Source: an uncultured Armatimonadota bacterium (lineage in GTDB: Bacteria; Armatimonadota; Fimbriimonadia; Fimbriimonadales; Fimbriimonadaceae). Taken from it: a DNA stretch of 64,000 nucleotides. Positions within the stretch are counted from its first letter, which is position 1. Every line of letters begins with the position of its first letter. The notes beneath the pieces were generated by a model, which was given only the letters and a program-made list of their open reading frames with translations, was not told the origin of the DNA and made no database searches. Made by a program: the position numbers and the translations under genes. Positions 1-8,963 of this stretch are shown here, in pieces. The stretch is taken from contig CAIVDU010000085.1 of the NCBI GenBank assembly GCA_903904815.1, positions 27,725 through 91,724 of the forward strand, in the 5' to 3' direction.

Positions 1-2037
1 CTCCTGTGGGGATGTACCTCCGCCCTGTTTGGCATTCTTACCATCTGGGGAACCGGCATCTACAAGCGCTGGTACGGAATTGCTTACGCGACATTCCTCG
101 CCGCCATCTGCGGAATTCTCACCTACGAATCGCCATTTAACTTGATGGCGGAAGCCCAACAGCACGGAATCACTTTCCTGCCCCCCGACGGTTCTGGCAT
201 GACGCCGTCGCTCCAGAACTACTGGGTCATCATCCACCCTCCCACGATCTTCATGGGCTTTGGATCTCTGACGGTCATGTTCGCTTACGCAGTCGCCGCC
301 ATGCTGACCGGCAACGCCCAGGCGTGGGTTGCTAAGGCTCGCCCTTGGACCCTCGTTTCCGCATCGATCCTGGGACTCGGTCTGTGCATGGGCGGAATGT
401 GGGCCTATGAGACCCAGGGCTGGGGCGGATTCTGGGCTTGGGACCCCGTCGAGAATGTCAGCTTCGTGCCGTGGCTTTTCTGCGCCGCCCTCATTCACGG
501 GTTCATCGTTCAAAACACGAAGAGTCGGTGGACGGCGTCCAACTTGCTGCTTGGAGGCATGCCATTCCTGGCCTTTGTCTACGGCACGTTCCTCACCCGT
601 TCCGGGCTGCTAGACAAAGTTAGCAATCACAGCTTTGCCTCGATGGACCGAAATGCGCTCGTGATCTTGCGCGCATTCATGGTGGCGGTGGCCGCGATCT
701 ACTTCACCTTGTTCCTCACCCGGGGCCGTGCCCTGGCCCTCAAGGATAAGAAAGACGACCCGGACCGAGGAATCGCACGGGAAGGTTTCTACCGTTTCTC
801 GGTGATCACCGTGAGCCTCTTTGCGACCGTCGTCTCCCTCGGAATGAGCTGGCCGGTAATTACCGCACTGAGGGGCGGTCAGGGTTCAGCAATCGAAGAA
901 CCGACCTATCACATGGTTGTTGCTTGGTTCTTTGTCCCGGTCATGCTCGCGATGGCCGTCGCCCCGTTCGTCAGCTGGCGAACGATGTCGACAAAGGACC
1001 TTTGGATTCGCACCTCAAGTGTCGTCAGTCTAAGCGCCGGTCTCACCGGCTTCGGCATGTTGGCGCTCACCAATGGAACTTACGGTGTCCACCTGCTCGG
1101 TGGAGAGCACGTGCACATGCCATTCGGTACGCAGATGCCATTGGTGCCTTGGTTGGCCGTTCTCTTGTTCGGATGCATCTTTGTCGCGGTTGGGAACATC
1201 TGGAGAGCGGTAGAGACATCCAAGCGCTCTTCCTCGAGCCTGGGTGGGTTCGTTGCTCACTTAGGCTTTGCCACCCTTATGGCCGGCCTAATCCTGTCCC
1301 GAGGCTTCGAACAAAAAGCGTCCGACTACGTTCAAGTCGGCGCGCCGGCAAAGCTTCTTGACTACGAGGTCGCGTACAAGGGCATGCAGGGTAAGGGCGT
1401 GACGGATCGAGACGGCAAGGTCCTGTTCGACATTGCCTCCCCCGACGGTTCACATTTCGAAGCCCGTCCTGGCTTCTACATGTATGAGACCGGCGAGGCC
1501 CAGCCGGGCGTTCAAACGTGGCCACATATTGAGAAGACCTTCTCCCATGACGTCTATCTCTCTTTGCACCCGCCGATTGTGGAGGTCTGGGACGCCCCTC
1601 AAACCCTATCTCCGGGCACAACCAAGACGATCGACAAGTTCACGGTCACTTACCTTGAGCCCACAACAGAGGGCCCTCTCGGACAGCCAGGCGCGAAGTT
1701 TGGCGCCAAATTAAGAGTCCAAACCCCCGAAGGTGTTTTTGACGTTCACCCCACGGTCACTATTCAGCAAGGCGGATTAACGCCCGATATGGTAGCAGTA
1801 GGTCCAAGTTTCCAGATGTTTATGAGTCGGATGGATGCGGCGGACCACTCGGTCGTGGTTCAATTGATGTTCCGCCACCCGCTCTATCCCGTCGATCTTT
1901 TCTACAAACCGTTGACGTCCCTCGTCTGGCTAGGCACAGGCATCCTCACTCTGGGAGGATTTCTTTCCGCTTACACTCGCCGAGTGCGACGAACTAGTAA
2001 GGCTAGACTGCCGCTCGATTCAGACACCGACGCCTGA
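1..2037 (+). CDS. ccmF: Cytochrome c-type biogenesis protein CcmF, 5' end outside the window
   Basis: Multi-pass membrane heme lyase subunit that attaches heme to apocytochrome c on the periplasmic side (system I). The frame is open from base 1, so about 678 residues are visible and probably 80-100 N-terminal residues are missing. The tryptophan-rich WWD heme-binding signature is clear (GWGGFWAWDPVEN, about visible residue 140), preceded by the loop LQNYWVIIHPPTIFMG and followed by many hydrophobic segments. The C-terminal part has the soluble domain and a last membrane helix (SLVWLGTGILTLGGFLSAY) usual in CcmF. It lies just ahead of panD with a 20-bp gap. The neighbouring ccm genes would lie to the left of the window. 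The family call is certain; the start cannot be seen. Confidence 0.94.
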   Translation, partial: LLWGCTSALFGILTIWGTGIYKRWYGIAYATFLAAICGILTYESPFNLMAEAQQHGITFLPPDGSGMTPSLQNYWVIIHPPTIFMGFGSLTVMFAYAVAAMLTGNAQAWVAKARPWTLVSASILGLGLCMGGMWAYETQGWGGFWAWDPVENVSFVPWLFCAALIHGFIVQNTKSRWTASNLLLGGMPFLAFVYGTFLTRSGLLDKVSNHSFASMDRNALVILRAFMVAVAAIYFTLFLTRGRALALKDKKDDPDRGIAREGFYRFSVITVSLFATVVSLGMSWPVITALRGGQGSAIEEPTYHMVVAWFFVPVMLAMAVAPFVSWRTMSTKDLWIRTSSVVSLSAGLTGFGMLALTNGTYGVHLLGGEHVHMPFGTQMPLVPWLAVLLFGCIFVAVGNIWRAVETSKRSSSSLGGFVAHLGFATLMAGLILSRGFEQKASDYVQVGAPAKLLDYEVAYKGMQGKGVTDRDGKVLFDIASPDGSHFEARPGFYMYETGEAQPGVQTWPHIEKTFSHDVYLSLHPPIVEVWDAPQTLSPGTTKTIDKFTVTYLEPTTEGPLGQPGAKFGAKLRVQTPEGVFDVHPTVTIQQGGLTPDMVAVGPSFQMFMSRMDAADHSVVVQLMFRHPLYPVDLFYKPLTSLVWLGTGILTLGGFLSAYTRRVRRTSKARLPLDSDTDA

Positions 2038-2057
2038 ATCAAGCATTCAATCAGAAA

Positions 2058-2420
2058 ATGCGCTTCTCCCAGCTACTCAAAGCAAAACTCCACCACGCCC
2101 ACGTGACCTACGCGAATCCCGACTATGTCGGATCGATCGAAGTCGACCGGAGGCTCATGGAGCAAGTCGGTCTGATGGACGGTGAACTCGTTCACGTTTG
2201 GGGTGTCGATCATACGTCCCGCATCATCACGTACGTTTTTGCCGGGCCTCTCGGAACCATCGGCCTAAATGGCGGCGCTGCTCGATTTTTCAGCCCCGGA
2301 GACCGCGTCATTATCGCCGCTTTCGACCTGAGTGATGAGCCGATTATCCCTAAGATCGTGCTTCTAAATGAGAAGAATGAGGTTGTCCGAGACATGACTC
2401 CTTTCTCCGTCATGGGTTAG
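2058..2420 (+). CDS. panD: Aspartate 1-decarboxylase, pyruvoyl-dependent
   Basis: Converts L-aspartate to beta-alanine for pantothenate and coenzyme A synthesis in the cytoplasm. The 120-residue length is normal for the family. The self-cleavage site Gly-Ser is visible in YVGSIEVD (around residues 24-27), where the serine becomes the pyruvoyl cofactor. Lys9 in LLKAKLHHA, the ITY segment near residue 55 and the LNGGAA motif near 72 match the conserved catalytic regions of PanD. The gene sits between ccmF and pyrE with very short gaps, so it is probably cotranscribed with them. No clear Shine-Dalgarno sequence precedes the ATG. Confidence 0.96.
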   Translation: MRFSQLLKAKLHHAHVTYANPDYVGSIEVDRRLMEQVGLMDGELVHVWGVDHTSRIITYVFAGPLGTIGLNGGAARFFSPGDRVIIAAFDLSDEPIIPKIVLLNEKNEVVRDMTPFSVMG

Positions 2421-2435
2421 GGTTAACTCCCGAGT

Positions 2436-2999
2436 GTGAATTTAGGCGCACTGCTCGAATCCTCGGGAGCCATCCTCCGTGGCCACTTTCTTCTTACTTC
2501 TGGACGCCATTCGGATGTGTATTTCGAGAAATTTCGGGTCCTCGAAAAGCCAGACGTTCTCAGCGCGCTCTGCACCGAGATCGCCAATTTCTATAAGGGC
2601 CATGAACTTGAGTTCGTAGCGGGGCCCACAACTGGCGGAATCATCATCGCGTTCGAAGTCGCGCGGCAACTGGGACTTCCCGCCGTGTACGTCGAAACCG
2701 AGAATGGCGCGAAAACCCTCCGACGAGGAAAAACCCTCGAGAAGGGTTCTCGAGGACTCATCGTCGATGACGTGCTCACCACCGGCCGATCCTTAGTCGA
2801 GACGAGAGAGGCCATAGAGACAGCCGGCGGACTGGTCGAAGCTTACGCCGTCCTCATCGATCGTGCGGCGCCGGGACTCGATCTTGGAAAACCACTGCAT
2901 GCCGCGTTCAAGGTCGAAGCACAGTCCTTCGCTCCAGACGAGGTTCCGGAGTGGCTGGCTGCCATTCCAATCACGAAACCAGGAACACGGGCGATCTAG
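2436..2999 (+). CDS. pyrE: Orotate phosphoribosyltransferase
   Basis: Transfers phosphoribose from PRPP to orotate, the fifth step of pyrimidine synthesis. The protein has 187 residues and the type I phosphoribosyltransferase fold. The PRPP loop GLIVDDVLTTGRS is intact, and the upstream segments FLLTSGRHSDVYF and AGPTTGGI match the orotate-binding parts of PyrE. The start is a GTG 15 bp after the panD stop, which gives the usual N-terminus (NLGALLESSGAI). Its last bases overlap by four with the 3' end of the convergent pilT gene. This is a confident call. Confidence 0.95.
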   Translation: MNLGALLESSGAILRGHFLLTSGRHSDVYFEKFRVLEKPDVLSALCTEIANFYKGHELEFVAGPTTGGIIIAFEVARQLGLPAVYVETENGAKTLRRGKTLEKGSRGLIVDDVLTTGRSLVETREAIETAGGLVEAYAVLIDRAAPGLDLGKPLHAAFKVEAQSFAPDEVPEWLAAIPITKPGTRAI

Positions 3000-4288
3000 G
3001 CGCCTTTTGCGATTCGGGCGAAAGACTCCTTGTCAACCGCCCGCATCAGGCAGTCCTCATAGCTGCAGGTACCGGCCCGGAAGTGGCCGGCGAGGCTGCT
3101 ATCCATCGTCTGCATTCCCAGGTTCTTGCTCGTCTCGATGATCGAGTACATCTGATGCGTCTTCCCTTCCCGGATGAGATTCTTGACGGCGGCGGTGCCA
3201 AGCATGACCTCGATCGCCGCCGATCTGCCCCCTCCGAACCGGGGAAGCAACTGCTGCGCAATAACCGCCTCCAATGTATTTCCAAGTAGGATTCGAATTT
3301 GGTCCTGCTGACTAGTGGGAAACACATCGACGAGCCGGTCGATCGTCGACGGGGCGTTGCGAGTGTGCAACGTGCCGAAGACCAAGTGTCCGGTTTCGGA
3401 GAGGGTGAGCGCCGCCTCGATGGTTTCGAGGTCGCGCATCTCGCCCACGAGCACGATGTCGGGGTCCTCACGGAGAACGGCTCTGAGCGCCGCGCCAAAA
3501 GAATTCGTATCCGAGTGCATTTCGCGCTGATTGACCATGCACCGCTTGTGCGAGTGGAGATACTCGATAGGATCCTCGATCGTCAGGATGTGGCTGGTGC
3601 GCGTCTCGTTGATGTCGTCGATAATCGAAGCGATCGTCGTCGACTTTCCAGAGCCAGTCGGACCAGTGACCAGAATCAATCCGCTTGTCCGCTTGGTAAG
3701 TTCTCGAATCACTGGAGGAAGACCCAGCGACTTGAAGGAAGGTATGCGCGTTGGAATGGCCCGCAACGCCCCGGCAACCGATCCCCGCTGAAGATAGACG
3801 TTGAACCGAAATCGGGCTAATTCGTGAACGGAGTAGGCGAAGTCAAGCTCGTGGTCTGTCTCGAATCGATGGACGTGCTCGTCACACAAAGTGTCATACA
3901 CTAAGCGTCGGGTGTCCGAAGGCGTCAGAGGCTTGAACGGCAAAGGCGCCATCTCTCCGTCGTGACGAATCATGGGCGGTAGGCCAACTGTCAGGTGGAT
4001 ATCGCTCGCTTGCCGCGCAAGGGCCATCCTAAGAATCTCGTCGATATGCACCCTCGAAGCGTCAAGCAATTCTGCGGCATCGTGTCCGGCTCGAATGGCC
4101 TGGTTACGGTACTCCTCGCGAGGCGAAGGCAGCGGGATATCATCGAGTCGTGGGGGCGCGAGTGGCGATGGCAGCGATTCGACCACTTCCCCATTGCGCG
4201 GATCGAAGATGGCCCCTTCCTGAATCAATGGCGACACTTCCGAATCGGGTTCCCCCAAAACTTTGCTCCAAGAGAATCCGTTCGACAT
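2996..4288 (-). CDS. pilT: Type IV pilus retraction ATPase PilT-like, with an N-terminal extension
   Basis: Hexameric secretion ATPase thought to power pilus retraction at the inner membrane. Walker A GPTGSGKST lies at residues 209-217, the Asp box IEDP near 237-240, the Walker B region DPDIVLVGEMRD at 275-286 and the His box TLHT near 306. The C-terminal stretch AVKNLIREGKTHQM resembles the AIRNLIRE motif that separates PilT from PilB. The N-terminus carries about 75 extra proline-rich residues before the usual PAS-like domain begins (IDEILRMALARQASDIHL), longer than in ordinary PilT of about 345-360 residues. The gene is downstream of an HDOD gene and pilB on the same strand, so the three probably form one operon. 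Confidence 0.93.
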   Translation of the reverse strand: MSNGFSWSKVLGEPDSEVSPLIQEGAIFDPRNGEVVESLPSPLAPPRLDDIPLPSPREEYRNQAIRAGHDAAELLDASRVHIDEILRMALARQASDIHLTVGLPPMIRHDGEMAPLPFKPLTPSDTRRLVYDTLCDEHVHRFETDHELDFAYSVHELARFRFNVYLQRGSVAGALRAIPTRIPSFKSLGLPPVIRELTKRTSGLILVTGPTGSGKSTTIASIIDDINETRTSHILTIEDPIEYLHSHKRCMVNQREMHSDTNSFGAALRAVLREDPDIVLVGEMRDLETIEAALTLSETGHLVFGTLHTRNAPSTIDRLVDVFPTSQQDQIRILLGNTLEAVIAQQLLPRFGGGRSAAIEVMLGTAAVKNLIREGKTHQMYSIIETSKNLGMQTMDSSLAGHFRAGTCSYEDCLMRAVDKESFARIAKGA

Positions 4289-4348
4289 CGAGTTTAAAGG
4301 TTCCTTACGATCTTTCAGTCAGACCATGCAGACTCACTGGGATATGGG

Positions 4349-5188
4349 TCAGAACCGCTGCTCGTTGTCCGAGAGAACTTCGGCACACGTCTGGGTCAAG
4401 CCCGTGAGGGCTTCGATGTCAAAACCCATGATCTCGGCCGCCCACATCGGTGGCGCCCCAAAATCACCCTTCGCGTGGTGGGACAGCCAAGAAGCAAGCG
4501 CCAGACATGCCCGATGATTTCCGGCGGTGTCGGCTGGATGTGCAGGTTGGGTGTATCGCAGGGCTGATTGCAGGACCTCCGGGAGTCCCCATTTCTCACA
4601 GGCGGCCGCGGCCACTTCCGAATGGTCGTATCCATAAAGATCCCTTTCCGCGACATAGTCCGGGATACCCATGCGGGTCATTTCCATCACCCGCTCGTAA
4701 TCGGCGCCCGCATAGCGGTCGATGAGAGTCTTGCCGATCTGGTGTAACAGGCCGCATGTGTAGGCCTCGTCTGCGGGTACTCGGAGGGTTTTAGCCGCCA
4801 ACCAGCGGGCGCCCACTGCGGTGTCGATGGAGTGACGCCACCACTCTCGGCGTCGGAGCGATTCCTTGTCGGTTTTTCCAACGAACAGGTCATAAGCACC
4901 CACCGTCAGAGCTACGTTGCGCAGGTTCCGAAAGCCGAGGAATCCTGCCGCCTCTCGAATGGACGAAACCTTGCGAGGGAGACCGAACGACGCGCTGTTC
5001 GCTAGGACTAGTACTTTGCCGCTAAACCCAGGGTCTACGACGATCGTCTTCTCGATTTCGGCGGCACTCGCCTCACCCGACGCCGTAAGTTCGAGCACTT
5101 TGAAAACGACGTGTGGCAGAACACTCAGATCCTGGATCTTGACTGTTAGTTCCTTCAGACTCAGCGGATTCGCAACCTTGGTTTCCAT
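4349..5188 (-). CDS. HDOD domain signalling protein
   Basis: The 279-residue protein is an HDOD domain, a degenerate HD-type fold used in bacterial signalling and often tied to motility or cyclic nucleotide control. It shows the family opening (LSVLPHVVFKVLELTA), the DPGFSGKVLVLANSASFG segment and the block ICGLLHQIGKTL-like stretch YTCGLLHQIGKTLID with a partial HD-type histidine. No membrane segment or second domain is seen. It lies between pilB (75-bp gap) and pilT (60-bp gap) on the same strand, which suggests a role in controlling the pilus motors. This role is inferred from position only. Confidence 0.88.
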   Translation of the reverse strand: METKVANPLSLKELTVKIQDLSVLPHVVFKVLELTASGEASAAEIEKTIVVDPGFSGKVLVLANSASFGLPRKVSSIREAAGFLGFRNLRNVALTVGAYDLFVGKTDKESLRRREWWRHSIDTAVGARWLAAKTLRVPADEAYTCGLLHQIGKTLIDRYAGADYERVMEMTRMGIPDYVAERDLYGYDHSEVAAAACEKWGLPEVLQSALRYTQPAHPADTAGNHRACLALASWLSHHAKGDFGAPPMWAAEIMGFDIEALTGLTQTCAEVLSDNEQRF

Positions 5189-5263
5189 TCTGTTTGGGTC
5201 TCGTTTTGCAATCTAAATATCGGAACGAAGTCGAGGGGTCTTCACACTTGTAAGTTGTGGAAA

Positions 5264-6988
5264 TTAGGCGTAAATGACCCGGAGGACTTCGTCCACCGTC
5301 GTGATGCCCAGCAGAACTTTCTCCACCGCATCCATTTGTAGGGTGTGCATCCCGTTTTCCATCGCGAGAGCACGAATGATGTGACTAGGCGACCGCTCTA
5401 GGATCTTGTTTCGGATCTCGTCATTCATCATCAGGAGTTCATGAACACCGGTTCGTCCCTTGTAACCGGTCTGTTTACACTTGTCGCAACCCTTGCCTTT
5501 GAAGAGAGTCAGTTCCGACGCGCTCGTGTTTAGCAAATCGTCCGAAAGCGGGAATCCATAGCGAAGCAGTAGTTCGCGCGGAGCACTGTACGACTCCTTG
5601 CATGCGGGGCAGATCTGCCTTACCAAGCGTTGGGCGAGAACGGCCACCACCGAAGAAGAGATGAGGAACGGCTCCACGCCCATGTCGATCAGTCGGGTAG
5701 CGGCGGACGGGGCGTCGTTGGTATGAAGCGTGCTAAGAACGAGGTGGCCCGTTAGCGCCGCTTCCATGGCGATCGTCGCTGTTTCATGGTCTCGCATTTC
5801 ACCCACCATGATCACGTCCGGGTCCTGACGCAACATCGCACGAAGCCCCGCTGAGAAGGTCATGCCCGCCTTATTGTTCACACCGCATTGATTGATGCCG
5901 CTGAGTTCATACTCGACTGGGTCCTCGATCGTGATGATGTTGTTTTGGCCAGTGTTGATCTTGTTTAGGATCGAGTACAGCGTGGTCGACTTACCAGAGC
6001 CCGTCGGCCCCGTGACCAAGATGATCCCGTAGTTCCGGGTGCAGATGTCTTCAATTTGCCGGAGGTTCCGCTCGACAAAGCCCAACTTGCCCAGCCCGAC
6101 GTTGATGCCGGACTTATCGAGGATTCGCATGACGATCTTTTCGCCATGAACCGTGGGGAGCGTGCTGACTCGGAAGTCATATTCAACTCCCCCGATGGCG
6201 GCGCTGATTCGATTGTCCTGGGGTACTCGCTTCTCCGAGATATCCATCTCGGACATGATCTTCATGCGGCTACAAAGTGGTGCAACCACCTTTCTCGGCA
6301 AGCGCATGCCGTCGGTGAGGATGCCGTCGACGCGGTACCGGATGCGCATTCCGTTCTTCTGCGGCTCCATGTGGATGTCGCTGGCCTTGTCGTGAACTCC
6401 CTGGCTGATGATGAGGTTGGCCAGTCGAATAATCGGGGCGTCGTCTCCCATCTCCCGAAGTTCGTCGTCGGTCAGGTCCTCATCCGACTCGGAGTTGAAC
6501 TGGACTTGATCGCTGGCGAAGTCCTTCATAACCCCGGCCAGCGCATCGTTCACGTGCGTCTCGCTTCGATATAGGGTGGCGATGAGGGCCATGAGCTCCT
6601 CTTCCATCGCGATGAAGGACTCAATTTCGAGCCCGGTGATCATCCGAAGTTCGTCGATGACGAATACATCGAGTGGATTGGCCATCGCGACGAACAGCTT
6701 GTTGTCCCGTCGCTCGATCGGAATGGCCTTAAACTTCTTCGCTAGCGGCGCGCTGATGAGAGCAACCGCTTCCGGTTCGGGGACGCACTCCGCGATCTCG
6801 ATGTACTGGATGCCCCAGAGTTTTCCGAGGCACCGAACCCGATCACGGTCGTTGATGAGCCCCATCGTGACCAGCAGTTTGCCCAGGGGTTCCGACCCGC
6901 CGAGCTCATGTTGCTTCTCGATGGCCATTTGGAGCTGATCTTCTGAGATCAACCCTTCCTGTATGAACACGTCCCCCGTCAAGATCAT
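5264..6988 (-). CDS. pilB: Type IV pilus assembly ATPase PilB / GspE family
   Basis: Cytoplasmic hexameric ATPase that drives pilus extension or pseudopilus assembly. The 574-residue protein has an N-terminal MshEN/GSPII_E-N domain (residues 1-140, with EGLISEDQLQMAI, a region that binds cyclic di-GMP in some family members). The core ATPase follows, with Walker A GPTGSGKST at about 327-335 and Walker B DPDVIMVGEMRD. A zinc-binding tetracysteine (CPACK and CDKCKQTGY, around 460-505) is the PilB/GspE hallmark that PilT lacks. It is the first gene of the pilB-HDOD-pilT set. The start ATG has a strong GA-rich ribosome site (GAGGTGA) but at the long distance of about 14 nt. Confidence 0.95.
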   Translation of the reverse strand: MILTGDVFIQEGLISEDQLQMAIEKQHELGGSEPLGKLLVTMGLINDRDRVRCLGKLWGIQYIEIAECVPEPEAVALISAPLAKKFKAIPIERRDNKLFVAMANPLDVFVIDELRMITGLEIESFIAMEEELMALIATLYRSETHVNDALAGVMKDFASDQVQFNSESDEDLTDDELREMGDDAPIIRLANLIISQGVHDKASDIHMEPQKNGMRIRYRVDGILTDGMRLPRKVVAPLCSRMKIMSEMDISEKRVPQDNRISAAIGGVEYDFRVSTLPTVHGEKIVMRILDKSGINVGLGKLGFVERNLRQIEDICTRNYGIILVTGPTGSGKSTTLYSILNKINTGQNNIITIEDPVEYELSGINQCGVNNKAGMTFSAGLRAMLRQDPDVIMVGEMRDHETATIAMEAALTGHLVLSTLHTNDAPSAATRLIDMGVEPFLISSSVVAVLAQRLVRQICPACKESYSAPRELLLRYGFPLSDDLLNTSASELTLFKGKGCDKCKQTGYKGRTGVHELLMMNDEIRNKILERSPSHIIRALAMENGMHTLQMDAVEKVLLGITTVDEVLRVIYA

Positions 6989-7087
6989 CTGGTCTTCAAG
7001 CTCACCTCTTCCTTCCGCGATGGGCCTCTTGAGCCCCTCGTAAGATTTCTAGCCAGTTCGATTAACCCGTCAATCTTCAGGGCTGGT

Positions 7088-7093
7088 TATAAT
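7088..7093 (+). promoter_or_regulatory. Perfect -10 box TATAAT, probable leaderless promoter
   Basis: TATAAT ends 6 nt before the ATG of the C45-type hydrolase. Transcription from this box would begin at or next to the A of the start codon. No convincing -35 box sits at 16-18 bp, and no ribosome site lies between the box and the ATG. Confidence 0.45.
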
Positions 7094-7099
7094 TTCGGG

Positions 7100-8485
7100 A
7101 TGCTGAGCGTGATGACGGCCCTTTTGATTGCCTCGGCCGGACGTGTTCCGGTCGCCCCCGATCCGGAACTCATGAATGGGGCCTCACGAGAGGACCACGC
7201 TGGCTGGGTGATCGCCCACCTCAAGGGGACGCCGACTCAGATCGGATACCAACACGGATACCTTTTAGGCCCTGAAATCAATGATGTCTTGGCCGGAATC
7301 AAGCTGTCGATCTCTCACGCGGAGAAGGGCGATGCCAAGTCGAATTACGAGTTCGATAAGGTGACCGCCCATGCCGTTTGCTGGGGTGGCGTACCCCAAG
7401 AGTTACGCGAGGAGATCGCGGGGATCGCCAGAGGAGTCCGAGACCGAGGCTACCATGTCGATACCGATGACATCCTGCTAATCAATGCAGGCGCCGATCT
7501 CGGCTACTACACCGACGAACTGCTTAATCGACGTAAAAAGGGAGCCCCGGTCAGTCACGCGGGCGACCACTGCTCCGCTTTCGTCGCCACCGGCAGCGCC
7601 ACCAAAGACGGCAAGATCGTCATGGGCCATAACTGCTGGACCGATTACCTAAACGGTGAACGCGCCAATTCGATTCTCGACATCACGCCGCTCAATGGCA
7701 ATCGCATTCTGATGGATTCCACCCCAGGAATCGTCGACTCTGGCGACGACTTTGGCATCAATTCCGCTGGCATCCTTCTCACCGAAACCACGATCAGCGA
7801 ATTTCATGGCTTTGACGAAAAGGGGATTCCCGAGTTCGTCCGCATGCGCGAGGCGATGCAGTACGCCAACAGCATTGAGGACGTCGCTCGCATCTTCCGC
7901 ACCCAAAACAACGGGGCCTACGCGAACATGTGGCTGATCGGAGATGTGAAGACCAACGAAATCGCCAAATTGGAACTGGGCCTGAAATACACGCCTCTGA
8001 CCAAATCCAAAGACGGCGTCTTCTACAGTGCGAACTATCCGGAAGATCCCAAACTGAGCGCCGAGGAGTGCGCGACCGACACCAAGTTGGGTGAAAACCC
8101 ATGCGCCGATCGCAAGAAGCGCTGGGAAGTTCTCGTGAACGAGACGAAGGGCAAAATCGACGCCAAGGTCGGCAAAGCGTTTCTCTCAGACCACTTCGAT
8201 CAGGTCCACGCAAAGAGCGGCCCCTCACTGAGTTGCCTTTGCGGTCACGGCGAAAACGACGCCCGCCCCAACTACGGCGGGGGAGATAACGGAGCGACTT
8301 CGGGCAAGGTCGTGACCTCCGACATGGCCAACCACCTCGAGTTCTGGGCCCGCATGGGCCACCCCTGCGGCATTCCCTTCGTCGCCGCTGACTACCTCAA
8401 CTCCCACAAAGATGACGCCTGGCAAAAACCCCTTCTAAGAGACATGCCAAGCGTCCCTTGGATCGTGGTGAAAAGGAAGAACTGA
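7100..8485 (+). CDS. C45 / phospholipase B-like N-terminal nucleophile hydrolase
   Basis: The 461-residue protein resembles the carcinine hydrolase / acyl-CoA:6-APA acyltransferase and phospholipase-B-like group, Ntn hydrolases that cleave themselves to expose a cysteine. The likely nucleophile is Cys158 in GDHCSAF, followed by VATGSATKDGKIVMGHN, which is the family core strand. The N-terminal LKGTPTQIGYQHGYLL motif and the later DDFGINSAGILLTETT are also typical. A short hydrophobic N-terminus (MLSVMTALLIASAG) may be a signal peptide, so the enzyme is probably exported. The substrate cannot be told from sequence; amide or acyl bonds are likely. A strong hairpin terminator follows. Confidence 0.85.
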   Translation: MLSVMTALLIASAGRVPVAPDPELMNGASREDHAGWVIAHLKGTPTQIGYQHGYLLGPEINDVLAGIKLSISHAEKGDAKSNYEFDKVTAHAVCWGGVPQELREEIAGIARGVRDRGYHVDTDDILLINAGADLGYYTDELLNRRKKGAPVSHAGDHCSAFVATGSATKDGKIVMGHNCWTDYLNGERANSILDITPLNGNRILMDSTPGIVDSGDDFGINSAGILLTETTISEFHGFDEKGIPEFVRMREAMQYANSIEDVARIFRTQNNGAYANMWLIGDVKTNEIAKLELGLKYTPLTKSKDGVFYSANYPEDPKLSAEECATDTKLGENPCADRKKRWEVLVNETKGKIDAKVGKAFLSDHFDQVHAKSGPSLSCLCGHGENDARPNYGGGDNGATSGKVVTSDMANHLEFWARMGHPCGIPFVAADYLNSHKDDAWQKPLLRDMPSVPWIVVKRKN

Positions 8486-8506
8486 CCGGTGACCGTTCCA
8501 TTAGGT

Positions 8507-8534
8507 GGGCTTTAGGCCGATCGCGCCAAAGCCC
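8507..8534 (+). terminator. Hairpin terminator-like element after the C45 hydrolase
   Basis: GGGCTTT pairs with AAAGCCC, with an inner GGC/GCC pair and a 7-nt loop. It lies 22 bp past the stop codon. There is no long T-run after it, so it may act with Rho or as an RNA-stabilising end. Confidence 0.5.
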
Positions 8535-8564
8535 TTGCCTGTGCCCCGTCAGTTAAGGTACATT
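8535..8564 (+). promoter_or_regulatory. Probable tRNA-Leu promoter
   Basis: A -35-like TTGCCT and a -10-like TACATT are separated by 18 bp. The -10 box ends 10 bp before the first base of the mature tRNA, a plausible place for a short 5' leader that RNase P removes. Confidence 0.5.
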
Positions 8565-8574
8565 TTCTGAGCCC

Positions 8575-8657
<83 letters not shown>

Positions 8658-8661
<4 letters not shown>

Positions 8662-8730
8662 GTACGCGGGGACAAGACCTTGTCCTTGAGAAGCTTGGAT
8701 CGCGATAAAGGTTCGGCGAGCGCAGCGATC
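8658..8730 (+). repeat. Direct repeat copy 1 (73 bp), starting in the tRNA-Leu 3' end
   Basis: This unit begins with the ACCA end of tRNA-Leu and recurs 95 bp downstream with two mismatches. It contains two potential hairpins: GGACAA-GACC-TTGTCC right after the tRNA, and GATCGC...GCGATC further on. It could be a repetitive extragenic palindrome, a duplicated tRNA 3' flank or a remnant of an integration site. No integrase gene is nearby. Confidence 0.85.
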
Positions 8731-8752
8731 AAAGGGCTCATTTCGGAAATAA

Positions 8753-8825
8753 ACCAGTACGCGGGGACAAGACCTTGTCCTTGACAAGCTTGGATCGCGA
8801 TAAATGTTCGGCGAGCGCAGCGATC
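8753..8825 (+). repeat. Direct repeat copy 2 (73 bp)
   Basis: Second copy of the unit found at the 3' end of tRNA-Leu, 95 bp away. It differs at two positions (GAGAAG to GACAAG, and AAAGG to AAATG). Here the second hairpin is one pair longer (GGATCGC/GCGATCC). The bases before it also read ACCA as in the tRNA end, so the duplication includes the last bases of the tRNA. Confidence 0.85.
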
Positions 8826-8963
8826 CAGGAGCTTGGGCAGGCTCTACGCCACTCGTGGGGGCACCCTTTCTCTGACCGACTTCAGGAGCACATTACCCTC
8901 ACTCTGAGTCGGTAGTTCTCGCAGTTTCTAAATGGGCAAGTGCGGGTATCAATCTCGATAACC

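Noticed and set aside
8662..8939. CRISPR-like array near tRNA-Leu
   Set aside because: Only two long repeats with one short spacer and internal hairpins; no Cas genes.
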